Positions 9,917 to 16,679 of a stretch of DNA of 64,000 nt are shown here, piece by piece (position 1 is the stretch's first letter; every line of letters starts with the position of its first letter). The notes beneath the pieces were generated by a model. It saw only the letters and a program-made list of their open reading frames with translations. It ran no database searches and was not told where the DNA came from. Source of the stretch: a bacterium (lineage in GTDB: Bacteria; UBA10199; JAIBAG01); contig JAIBAG010000014.1 in NCBI GenBank assembly GCA_019695305.1, forward strand, positions 1 through 64,000. Reading direction: 5' to 3'. The position numbers were made by a program, and so were the translations under genes.

Positions 9917-10964
9917 AGAAAGTAAAAAAAACGAGTTTCGCGTGGCCCTTGTTCCCGATCAGGTGGGAATGTTAACGCAGGCCGGTCATGTTGTAAGAAT
10001 TCAAAAGGGAGCGGGTACGGCTATTGGATATACGGATGCGCTTTATAAAAAAGCCGGAGCAAAAATTGAATCTTCTGTTTCAAAACTCATCAAACAATCT
10101 CACTTGGTAATAAAAGTAAAGGAACCCACGCCAGCCGAGCTTGGTTTTATGCGAGAGGGGCAAATTTTATTTTGTTATTTGCATTTGGCGGCTTTTCCAC
10201 ATTTAACGAAACTTATTTTAAAAAAGAAAATTACCGCTTTGGGCTACGAAACCCTGCAAATGCCAGATGGAAGCCTTCCGTTATTAAAACCCATGAGTGA
10301 AATTGCCGGTAAATTGGCTACGCAAAATGGAGCACACTTTTTAAAAATAACCGAAGGCGGTAGTGGCGTATTGTTGGGAGGTACCCAAGAGGTAGGGCCG
10401 GCTACGGTTGTTATTTTAGGAGGGGGAGTAGTGGGTTTATCGGCCGCCAAAATTGCCATGGGGATGGGTGCAAACACTATTGTATTAGAAGCCAATCCCG
10501 CCAAATGTGAGTTTCTAAAAAAGCAATACGAAGCGTTATATGTGTATCCGGCTACTCCCGAAAATATTGTGTTGTATGTTCCCCAAGCCGATTTACTAGT
10601 AGGGGCTGTATTGGTGCCGGGGGCTAAAGCTCCCAAATTAGTGAATAAAAAATTAGTACAAAAAATGAAAAAGGGTTCGGTGGTTGTGGATGTAGCGGTA
10701 GATCAGGGGGGCTGCATAGAAACCTCCCAAGTAACCACGCACGAAAAACCCATCATCAATAAATTTGGAATTTTGCATTATGGTGTTGCCAACATGCCAG
10801 GCTCGGTTCCGGTAACCGCCACGCAGGCCTTAAGCACGGCCACTTTTCCGTATATTGAACTTATTTCCAGCCAGGGCTTAGAAAAAGCCATCGAGAAAAA
10901 GCCAGAATTAAAAGGGGCTATCAACTGCGCCGCGGGGCGTATTGTGCATCCGGGCCTAAAGTAG
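9897..10964 (+). CDS. ald: Alanine dehydrogenase
   Basis: A 355-aa cytoplasmic enzyme that interconverts L-alanine and pyruvate + ammonia with NAD. Visible features are the N-terminal VALVPDQV and KVKEP substrate-site segments, LKPMSEIAG, and an NAD-binding glycine motif (LGGGVVGLSAAKIAMGMGA) near residue 180, with MPGSVPVTAT toward the end. The length is close to the usual ~370. The start at 9897 has GGAG upstream and gives the family N-terminus MNIALLKE; a longer frame from 9864 is only overlap with the previous gene. Confidence 0.93.
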   Translation: MNIALLKESKKNEFRVALVPDQVGMLTQAGHVVRIQKGAGTAIGYTDALYKKAGAKIESSVSKLIKQSHLVIKVKEPTPAELGFMREGQILFCYLHLAAFPHLTKLILKKKITALGYETLQMPDGSLPLLKPMSEIAGKLATQNGAHFLKITEGGSGVLLGGTQEVGPATVVILGGGVVGLSAAKIAMGMGANTIVLEANPAKCEFLKKQYEALYVYPATPENIVLYVPQADLLVGAVLVPGAKAPKLVNKKLVQKMKKGSVVVDVAVDQGGCIETSQVTTHEKPIINKFGILHYGVANMPGSVPVTATQALSTATFPYIELISSQGLEKAIEKKPELKGAINCAAGRIVHPGLK

Positions 10965-11092
10965 CTTAGGCTCTCATTTAAGGCCACATTTATGACGCAT
11001 ATTTTTCATAATGATAATTATTAAAAAGATGACGCCTTTTTTTGTTTTTCTTTAAAAATCCTTATTTATTTCAACGGTATTTTTTTTATTTC

Positions 11093-11108
11093 TTGGCACA
11101 AAACCTGC
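11093..11108 (+). promoter_or_regulatory. Sigma-54 promoter for 11135 gene
   Basis: TTGGCAC (11093-11099) and CTGC (11105-11108) have the GG and GC exactly 10 bp apart, as sigma-54 holoenzyme requires. The predicted RNA start near 11120 leaves a short leader with TTGAGG before the ATG at 11135. No copy of the AGTCTCA palindrome lies upstream. Confidence 0.7.
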
Positions 11109-11134
11109 ACTTATTTTGACAATTGAGGTTTTGT

Positions 11135-12574
11135 ATGATGCGCATATTTATTTTTATTATTTTAATGTGGCTGTCGGCCTGCGGTGGTGCAACAAGTGAT
11201 ACTGTGCAAGCTGATAAAACCCAAGACCCTCCTCAAAAGTCTGATGATGGACCCGATAGTGGTGAAGCTTTAAGCGAATCTGATTTTAGTGATACTCCTT
11301 TTACCTATACCCTTGAACGCGGGCGAACTAATGTTGAGTTATTGGAACAAATCCCCATTACGCATTTAAATGCCTTGCGGGCTGTTAAAGTTGAAATTCC
11401 AGATGCGGTAGAACGCAATGCTGTGTGTAACGATGGCTCTGCTGGTGTTTTTTATGTGCGTAAAGGACAGCTTGCCGACAGATGGCTTTTTATTTTGGAA
11501 GGTGGCGGGGGATGTAATTCGCTGCAAGAATGTAAAGATCGTGTTTTAGAAAAACCCAATTTAATGACCAATAAAAACACCCCCGATGTATTAGACAAGT
11601 CAGACGGTATTTTTGATCCAAGCGACAACAATATATTGGGCCGTGTTAATTTGGTTTATGTGCCTTATTGTACCTCCGATTACTTTACGGGTTCGGTGGA
11701 TGCCAAGGATTCACCGGTGCCCGGAGTGGCGTTTCATGGTCATGATATTTTAGACGCTATTTTTAACGATTTGCAATCGCAACGTTTTCAAAATTTACCC
11801 GATTTAGATGCCGCTTCTACAATTATTTTATCTGGGTTTTCGGCGGGAGGAACAGGTGCTTATGCCTATGTGCCTTTTTTAAGCGATCGCTTGCCAGAAA
11901 GTGTAAATTTATTTGGCCTTATCGATTCGTACGGACCCGAAATAGAAACTTACAGTAATGTTCAAGAATATGCCAGCATGCGTAGCGATACGCAGTATGA
12001 TGATTTAGAGTATTTACCGTATACATTAAAGATGAACGATATTATCCGCGGGACTTTTGCTCAGGAGCCTGAAGGTGATGCTGTTGTAGATGAAGAGGGG
12101 CATTTAATTGGGTACGGTAGCAGTGCAGCCTGGCAGCTGGCTGTTAACAAAAAACTTTATTTGCCCTGCGCCAACAAAGCTTTAGAAGATAAATTACCCT
12201 TAATGGTTTGCTTTAAAACGTTGTATTTGCGCCAAACTTTTAGTACTCCACTTTTATTTTTTGGATCACTTCGTGATCATTATATTCTCAATCTAAAGGG
12301 TTTGACCGATGATATGCAGGGCCAATATCCCAATGCCGTTTACCAGTTTGCACACGATAAAATTAAAACTTATGTAGCCGAACGTCTTCCTCAAGATGCT
12401 ATATTTTTGTACGACGACAATTTTCATGTGGGTTTACACACCAACCCATTTTACTATGGCGCTATTAACAACGTAAGATTTCCCAAACTACTTCTTGATT
12501 GGATGCTGGGGCAAAACACTCAATCTGTTTTTATTGAAAATCCGTCAAAGTATGGTTTTAGTAAAACCAATTAG
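11135..12574 (+). CDS. Pectinacetylesterase/Notum-family lipoprotein
   Basis: A 479-aa exported lipoprotein: MMRIF plus a hydrophobic core ending in the lipobox LSAC. An Asp/Ser-rich linker leads to an alpha/beta-hydrolase domain. FILEGGGGC and a VPYCTSDYFTG segment, plus the nucleophile elbow GFSAGG, mark the pectinacetylesterase/Notum family; a C-terminal DNFHVG supplies the likely catalytic His. Such enzymes remove acetyl or acyl groups from polysaccharides or proteins; the substrate here is unknown. A well-spaced sigma-54 promoter precedes it, linking it to the activator at 22397. The start is ATG 11135 after GAGG. Confidence 0.8.
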   Translation: MMRIFIFIILMWLSACGGATSDTVQADKTQDPPQKSDDGPDSGEALSESDFSDTPFTYTLERGRTNVELLEQIPITHLNALRAVKVEIPDAVERNAVCNDGSAGVFYVRKGQLADRWLFILEGGGGCNSLQECKDRVLEKPNLMTNKNTPDVLDKSDGIFDPSDNNILGRVNLVYVPYCTSDYFTGSVDAKDSPVPGVAFHGHDILDAIFNDLQSQRFQNLPDLDAASTIILSGFSAGGTGAYAYVPFLSDRLPESVNLFGLIDSYGPEIETYSNVQEYASMRSDTQYDDLEYLPYTLKMNDIIRGTFAQEPEGDAVVDEEGHLIGYGSSAAWQLAVNKKLYLPCANKALEDKLPLMVCFKTLYLRQTFSTPLLFFGSLRDHYILNLKGLTDDMQGQYPNAVYQFAHDKIKTYVAERLPQDAIFLYDDNFHVGLHTNPFYYGAINNVRFPKLLLDWMLGQNTQSVFIENPSKYGFSKTN

Positions 12575-12594
12575 AGTTATTCATAATCCTTAAT

Positions 12595-12644
12595 AGTCTC
12601 ACACCAGTCCTATTTTGAGACTGTGTGAGACTATCTATGAGACT
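12595..12644. promoter_or_regulatory. Enhancer-type palindrome A (AGTCTCA-N24-TGAGACT)
   Basis: AGTCTCA at 12595-12601 and TGAGACT at 12626-12632 form a 10-bp inverted repeat (AGTCTCACAC/GTGTGAGACT). Additional TGAGACT copies lie at 12616-12622 and 12638-12644. The half-site at 12632 ends 75 bp before the -24 GG of the promoter at 12706. The same palindrome recurs at 29300 and 32118. Confidence 0.75.
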
Positions 12645-12705
12645 CTCCTTCAACTCCTGTTTTTATAAATCATTAATAAATATGGTTATTTTATAACGCG
12701 GCCGG

Positions 12706-12720
12706 TGGCATGGTGTTTGT
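12706..12720 (+). promoter_or_regulatory. Sigma-54 promoter for 12760 gene
   Basis: TGGCAT (12706-12711) and TTGT (12717-12720) are spaced GG-N10-GT; the -12 C is replaced by T. The downstream AAAGGAGA-ATG context matches that of the genes at 29190 and 32005. Confidence 0.65.
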
Positions 12721-12759
12721 AATACTGTTTGTTATGTTCATTTTTAAAAGGAGATACAG

Positions 12760-13188
12760 ATGACAACAGTAAACAACATTCAAAATAGTGACCCTAATAA
12801 AGTGGGTTTCAACATTCCGTTTTCCAACGGGCCCGATGGAGTAACTCTGCTTAATGTTAAGCCCGGCGATAAAGTAAGTTTATTTGCACATGATAACGGC
12901 GTGACTGTTAACCATAACGATAAACAATACTTTTTTAGCAGCTGGCAATTTCGTAATAGTCTTTCGCTGCAGGGTGTGGGCCTTAACAAAAATAATGTTG
13001 AAGTTAAAAATAATACCACCCAAGATGTGGTGATCAATTTTAAAGCGCCCAATGGGAAACGTGTGGATGCGGATAAGCTTACGGGTGTTAAGGAGGAGAA
13101 GGGTTTGTTGGAAAAAATTGCGAACAGCCCTGTTTTGCCTACGGTAGGAAATAGAAAGGGTGGTTTGCAATGGAAAGGTACTTGGTAG
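12760..13188 (+). CDS. Small sigma-54-controlled protein without signal peptide (candidate effector)
   Basis: A 142-aa protein, not recognised. The N-terminus MTTVNNIQN is Thr/Asn-rich and has no signal peptide; similar starts (MTSINTN, MTTFNFN) open the two other palindrome-controlled genes. The body is beta-rich (DGVTLLNVKPGDKVSLFAH, KNNTTQDVVINF). The strong site AAAGGAGA precedes ATGACA. The next gene, for an exported TPR protein, overlaps its end by 19 bp, so the two are co-translated. By analogy with its relatives it may be a secreted effector with a periplasmic partner, but the sequence shows no enzymatic motif. Confidence 0.6.
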   Translation: MTTVNNIQNSDPNKVGFNIPFSNGPDGVTLLNVKPGDKVSLFAHDNGVTVNHNDKQYFFSSWQFRNSLSLQGVGLNKNNVEVKNNTTQDVVINFKAPNGKRVDADKLTGVKEEKGLLEKIANSPVLPTVGNRKGGLQWKGTW

Positions 13189-13952
13189 TTTTAATATTGC
13201 TTATTCTTTTAGGAATACCCCAGCATGTTTTAGCAGCTCAGCAACTGGTTTTTGAAACCGAATGTGAGTTTGATAGAAATGATAAAGTATATTCGGAATC
13301 TTTGTATGAGGTGATGGACAAGGCTGACAAGCTGTTTAAAAAAAATGAATACAAAAAAGCGTATAGTCTTTTGGGAAAAGCCGTTGCTGCTAATCCCTTT
13401 GTGCCACGGTTACGGCGTGCCCAGGCATGCGCTCTTGTTGCTATGGGTAAAGAGAATCTGGCCTTAAAGGAGACTAACAAAAGTCTTACTCAATTTCCTG
13501 GCGACATCTCCATCATAACATATCGGTTGGCTGCTTTTTTAAACGGTAAGAAATGGAAAGAGGGGATTCAATACGCCGAAAAAATGATTGAGAAAAATCC
13601 AGACGAACCTATGTTTTATATGTTGTACGGGATGATGTTGCAAAATTTACATCAAGAAGAAAAAGCGAGGGAGCAATATAGTTATTTATTATCTTACGCA
13701 CCTAAGGATGCCATCATGTATTACATGCGAGGTGTTAGTTTTGAACGTGAAGGGCAGTATCAAAAAGCTTTAGCAGATTTAAACAAAGCTGTTCAGTTGG
13801 CATCCAACACAAAAGAGTACTACATGGTAAGAGCTTCAATTTATCATGGGATGGAAGAAGCTGAAAAGGCTCAGGCCGATATTGATATGAGTGTTGCTTT
13901 AGGTGCGGATAAAAAGGAAGTGCTTAAAATTGTTTATAGAAAAGGGAAATAA
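13170..13952 (+). CDS. Exported TPR-repeat protein
   Basis: A 260-aa protein with an N-terminal signal peptide (hydrophobic LVVLILLILLGI, cleavage after VLA or LAA). Tandem tetratricopeptide-like helices start at about residue 45 (FKKNEYKKAYSLLGKAVAANP) and continue, with clear repeats such as GQYQKALADLNKAVQLA near residue 195. TPR domains bind protein partners, here in the periplasm. The overlap with the 12760 gene makes that product the likeliest partner; an immunity or chaperone role is inference. Confidence 0.75.
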   Translation: MERYLVVLILLILLGIPQHVLAAQQLVFETECEFDRNDKVYSESLYEVMDKADKLFKKNEYKKAYSLLGKAVAANPFVPRLRRAQACALVAMGKENLALKETNKSLTQFPGDISIITYRLAAFLNGKKWKEGIQYAEKMIEKNPDEPMFYMLYGMMLQNLHQEEKAREQYSYLLSYAPKDAIMYYMRGVSFEREGQYQKALADLNKAVQLASNTKEYYMVRASIYHGMEEAEKAQADIDMSVALGADKKEVLKIVYRKGK

Positions 13953-13996
13953 GCGCTTGGTATTATTAGTATTTTAACTGAGGTTGACTTAGGTGA

Positions 13997-14015
13997 TACA
14001 TGTATAGTACATGTA
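13997..14015. promoter_or_regulatory. Double TACATGTA operator of the toxin-antitoxin pair
   Basis: Two perfect 8-bp palindromes TACATGTA (13997-14004 and 14008-14015) repeat every 11 bp (one helical turn), ending 4 bp before the antitoxin ATG. A TTGACT box at 13984 may be the -35. Paired palindromes are typical of ribbon-helix-helix antitoxin autoregulation. Confidence 0.65.
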
Positions 14016-14019
14016 TAGT

Positions 14020-14262
14020 ATGAAGCAGAATCAAAACATGCACTTACTGCTGCCAACCAGTTCACTGCAGGTCCTTAAAAAGCAGGCTAAAATCACCAAA
14101 AAGTCGGTGGCCCAGCTTATTCGGGAAGCGATCCACAAAGTATATGGTGGCAGCGATACTACTGAGCGCGAGAAGGCTTTTACCCGCTTGATGAATGTAA
14201 GTGGGTTGCCAGCTGAAGATTGGGAAACTACAAAAGAGAGTTTGTTAAAACGTTATGAATGA
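14020..14262 (+). CDS. Ribbon-helix-helix antitoxin (VapB-like)
   Basis: An 80-aa protein with an N-terminal ribbon-helix-helix: NMHLLLPTSSLQVLKK (strand + helix), then KKSVAQLIREAIHKVY (second helix). The C-terminal tail (LPAEDWETTKESLLKRY) would wrap the toxin. I chose ATG 14020 over ATG 14011 because the upstream codons belong to the operator repeat. It overlaps the PIN toxin start by 8 bp. It probably represses its own promoter at the two TACATGTA sites. Confidence 0.8.
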   Translation: MKQNQNMHLLLPTSSLQVLKKQAKITKKSVAQLIREAIHKVYGGSDTTEREKAFTRLMNVSGLPAEDWETTKESLLKRYE

Positions 14263-14659
14263 ACCTTGTTTTATAGACACCAATATTCTGATGTATGCAG
14301 TGGGTGGCGAGCATCCTCTTAAAAAATCGTGTCAGGAGATTATCAAAAAAATTTTTGATCGCAGTATTTATGCTGTTACCAATACCGAAGTTTTTCAGGA
14401 AATTGCCTATAGATATTGGAGTTTAAAAAAATGGAAATTAGCGAGGCAAATTTTAGATGATTATGAAATGCTTTTTGATGAAATTTTACCTATAGAGAAA
14501 AAACATTTAAAACTTTATTACCACTTGCTTGAAACCATGCCGCAACTTTCCCCGCGCGATGCCATTCATTTAGCGGTGATGCAGACGAATAACATTACGC
14601 ATATTTATACTACCGATGCAGCATTCAAAAAGATTCCCCATATTAAAGTGCTTTTATAG
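14255..14659 (+). CDS. PIN-domain ribonuclease toxin (VapC-like)
   Basis: A 134-aa PIN nuclease. The metal-binding acidic residues are visible: D8 in FIDTNIL, E in NTEVFQEI, D in SPRDAIHLA and D in TTDAAF. VapC toxins cut tRNA or rRNA and are neutralised by the protein encoded just upstream. The length is normal for the family. The stop codon directly abuts a heptanucleotide repeat array starting at 14659. Confidence 0.85.
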   Translation: MNEPCFIDTNILMYAVGGEHPLKKSCQEIIKKIFDRSIYAVTNTEVFQEIAYRYWSLKKWKLARQILDDYEMLFDEILPIEKKHLKLYYHLLETMPQLSPRDAIHLAVMQTNNITHIYTTDAAFKKIPHIKVLL

Positions 14660-14717
14660 CGGATCGCTAATCGCGAACTGCGATTGGCGAAAAGCGAAAA
14701 AATCATTCTGATTTTTC
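14659..14717 (+). repeat. Heptad array and AT-rich hairpin after the toxin gene
   Basis: Six consecutive 7-bp units starting GC (GCGGATC, GCTAATC, GCGAACT, GCGATTG, GCGAAAA twice) run from 14659 to 14700. They are followed by AAAAATCA-TTC-TGATTTTT (14698-14716), which could be a weak terminator. The units match the period of arrays at 14861, 14956 and 18934. Confidence 0.65.
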
Positions 14718-14832
14718 TCAAAATGAAAACTGCCGTCAAAATATGTATATAAATTGGATACTTGGCGGGTAGGGGGTTTATAAAATATCAATAATTTCAA
14801 GCACTTCTCTTTTTTTACTCTATCTTTATATA

Positions 14833-14848
14833 TGGCACTGGGCTTGCT
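14833..14848 (+). promoter_or_regulatory. Sigma-54 promoter for the 14940 lipoprotein gene
   Basis: TGGCAC (14833-14838) and TTGCT (14844-14848) match the consensus fully, with GG-N10-GC spacing. An ATG that overlaps it at 14832 is therefore not a real start. The predicted leader of about 80 nt is made mostly of heptad repeats. Confidence 0.75.
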
Positions 14849-14860
14849 CTGTAGTAAGAG

Positions 14861-15027
14861 CGCTTATCGTGTATCGCTAATCGTTCTTCGCGAACTGCGA
14901 ACAGCAATCCACGAGCTGCGCTATTTGGGGTCAGTGCATATGAAGAAACTTATATCGCTTATTGCTCATCGTTTATCGCTTATCGCCAATCGATCTTCGC
15001 AAATTACAATCTGCAATCTGCGATCTG
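14861..15027 (+). repeat. Two heptanucleotide repeat arrays, the second inside a signal peptide
   Basis: Nine 7-bp units run from 14861 to 14923 (CGCTTAT, CGTGTAT, CGCTAAT, CGTTCTT, CGCGAAC...). A second set of about ten runs from 14956 to 15027 (CGCTTAT, TGCTCAT, CGTTTAT, CGCTTAT...). The second array lies in frame within the N-region of the lipoprotein signal peptide starting at 14940. Confidence 0.75.
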
Positions 15028-16679
15028 CCTTTCTTGTTTTTCTTCTTTTAACTTCTGCCTGCGCCGGAGTGGGTGGTGGTGCGGGGTCTCCTGTTGATGA
15101 AAGTGGTAGTGGTGGAATTGGTGGTCCTGGTGGTGGGCATTTACCTGGTGGCGGCGATGCCATGCCTCCCATTGCTATTGAGCCTAAATCTATTGATAGA
15201 TCAAAAGCTGTTGTTTACGCTTCCGATTCAAGCAACGATACGCCCATTGTGGGTGTGGAAGGGGCTGTTGATACGCAGGGTATGAGCGATACGGATGGTG
15301 ATGGTTATGCCGATATGTATAGTGTGGAAGTAGTATCGGATGCTAGCGATGCAAAATCCATTACTTGCCCTCTTGCTATTAATGGAAGTTTTGAGTGTAT
15401 TGTTCCCAACACAACCGTGGCTAATAATTTTACGGCGTATGTTACCGATGGTCAGCAAAAAAGCAAACCCATTACCGAAGCTCCCAATCCCAATTTATTA
15501 TGGGTTAAAAACGCACCCACCGATGTTGTTGCCGGAGGTGTTCAGGCTAATTTAGCCGCTTTAGGATTAAGCAATACAGATGTTTCGTTTACCTTAGCAG
15601 GCAACACGGTAGTGCCTCTTGTTAACGATGGTGGCCTTTTTATGGTGGCGGGTAATAATGCTAACAATTACAGTATTGGAACAGCGCAAAACGAGTTAGC
15701 GTACGATCCAACGGCAAACTATTTGGCCGATAGAACAAACCAGGGTGTTCCGTACAATGCCTTCGATTCTTTATATTTAGGTGATCCTCTGCAGGAGGTT
15801 TTAAGGTATGTAGATACAACCACTGTTCCCGAGGCGGATGATTATCCTAAGGTTAAATTTACGGCTGATGGGAAAATACGGTTTGGGATAGAATCAAAAA
15901 CAAGATACCAGAATCAAGGTTTTATTTCTGACTTAGGCGATACAAACCGTATCCATTTTATTGACCCGTCTGATCTAGATCCTGTTACTCAGCAACCTTT
16001 AACACACAAGAGAACGATAGATTTTGATATAGACGAAGGCCTTGGCATTACGTTGGCTTTGTTTGTAGATGAAAATGATAAATTTAGGTTAAGGGCTAGC
16101 TATCCATTAGCTCCTTCTAATGGTCGTTTTGGCGGCACTTCTTTTTTAACTGTTAATAACAGGACCGATGCATTTGCCAATGACCAACAATTTGGTGATT
16201 TGTTAATCTATTTTTCTCAAACAGCTACTCAAGCTGGCCGCGCTCTTTTGTTAGATAAAACTCATGCTAGAGTTTGGGTTGTAACTTATAATTACGATCG
16301 CTTTAATCCTGCTAACTCCATGGTGAGTAGTAATTTTAATACTCCTGGTAATGGAATTTTGGTGGGCGCAAATCCAAAAGAAATGGTTTTAAATTCCGAT
16401 AAAACAAAGGCCTATGTAGTGTGTAGTGATAATAAAATATATGTACTCGATTTAATGAAAGATACAACGCCGCCAGCGCCGCGTATTCCTGCCAATGTTA
16501 TTGTAGATAGTATAGATCTTAGTAGCTACACCGCTAAAAATATTGAATTAAAACCTAAAACAATAGCCTATCAAAAAGATGTTTCGGGTAATGAATATTT
16601 GTTGGTTGGTTTAGAGGGTTATAAAGGTGTGTTAACAGTAGATTTAGCCAATGCTACAAAAACGCCTGTTAGTTATTAA
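14940..16679 (+). CDS. Lipoprotein, 579 aa, probable beta-propeller
   Basis: The start MKKLISLIAHRLS gives a signal peptide ending in the lipobox LTSAC, followed by a Gly-rich linker. The signal peptide N-region is unusually long (~30 residues) because a heptanucleotide repeat array encodes part of it. The middle holds an Asp-rich SDTDGDGYADMY calcium-loop-like motif. The C-terminal half has segments such as PKEMVLNSDKTKAYVVCSDN, typical of YVTN/quinoprotein-like propellers. Function unknown. A consensus sigma-54 promoter at 14833 places it in the island regulon. Its stop overlaps the convergent 16676 gene by 4 bp. Confidence 0.75.
   Translation: MKKLISLIAHRLSLIANRSSQITICNLRSAFLVFLLLTSACAGVGGGAGSPVDESGSGGIGGPGGGHLPGGGDAMPPIAIEPKSIDRSKAVVYASDSSNDTPIVGVEGAVDTQGMSDTDGDGYADMYSVEVVSDASDAKSITCPLAINGSFECIVPNTTVANNFTAYVTDGQQKSKPITEAPNPNLLWVKNAPTDVVAGGVQANLAALGLSNTDVSFTLAGNTVVPLVNDGGLFMVAGNNANNYSIGTAQNELAYDPTANYLADRTNQGVPYNAFDSLYLGDPLQEVLRYVDTTTVPEADDYPKVKFTADGKIRFGIESKTRYQNQGFISDLGDTNRIHFIDPSDLDPVTQQPLTHKRTIDFDIDEGLGITLALFVDENDKFRLRASYPLAPSNGRFGGTSFLTVNNRTDAFANDQQFGDLLIYFSQTATQAGRALLLDKTHARVWVVTYNYDRFNPANSMVSSNFNTPGNGILVGANPKEMVLNSDKTKAYVVCSDNKIYVLDLMKDTTPPAPRIPANVIVDSIDLSSYTAKNIELKPKTIAYQKDVSGNEYLLVGLEGYKGVLTVDLANATKTPVSY

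Noticed and set aside
14832-14939. Upstream ATG for the 14940 lipoprotein
   Set aside because: The ATG lies in a consensus sigma-54 promoter, and the added residues are encoded by heptad repeats; no ribosome site.
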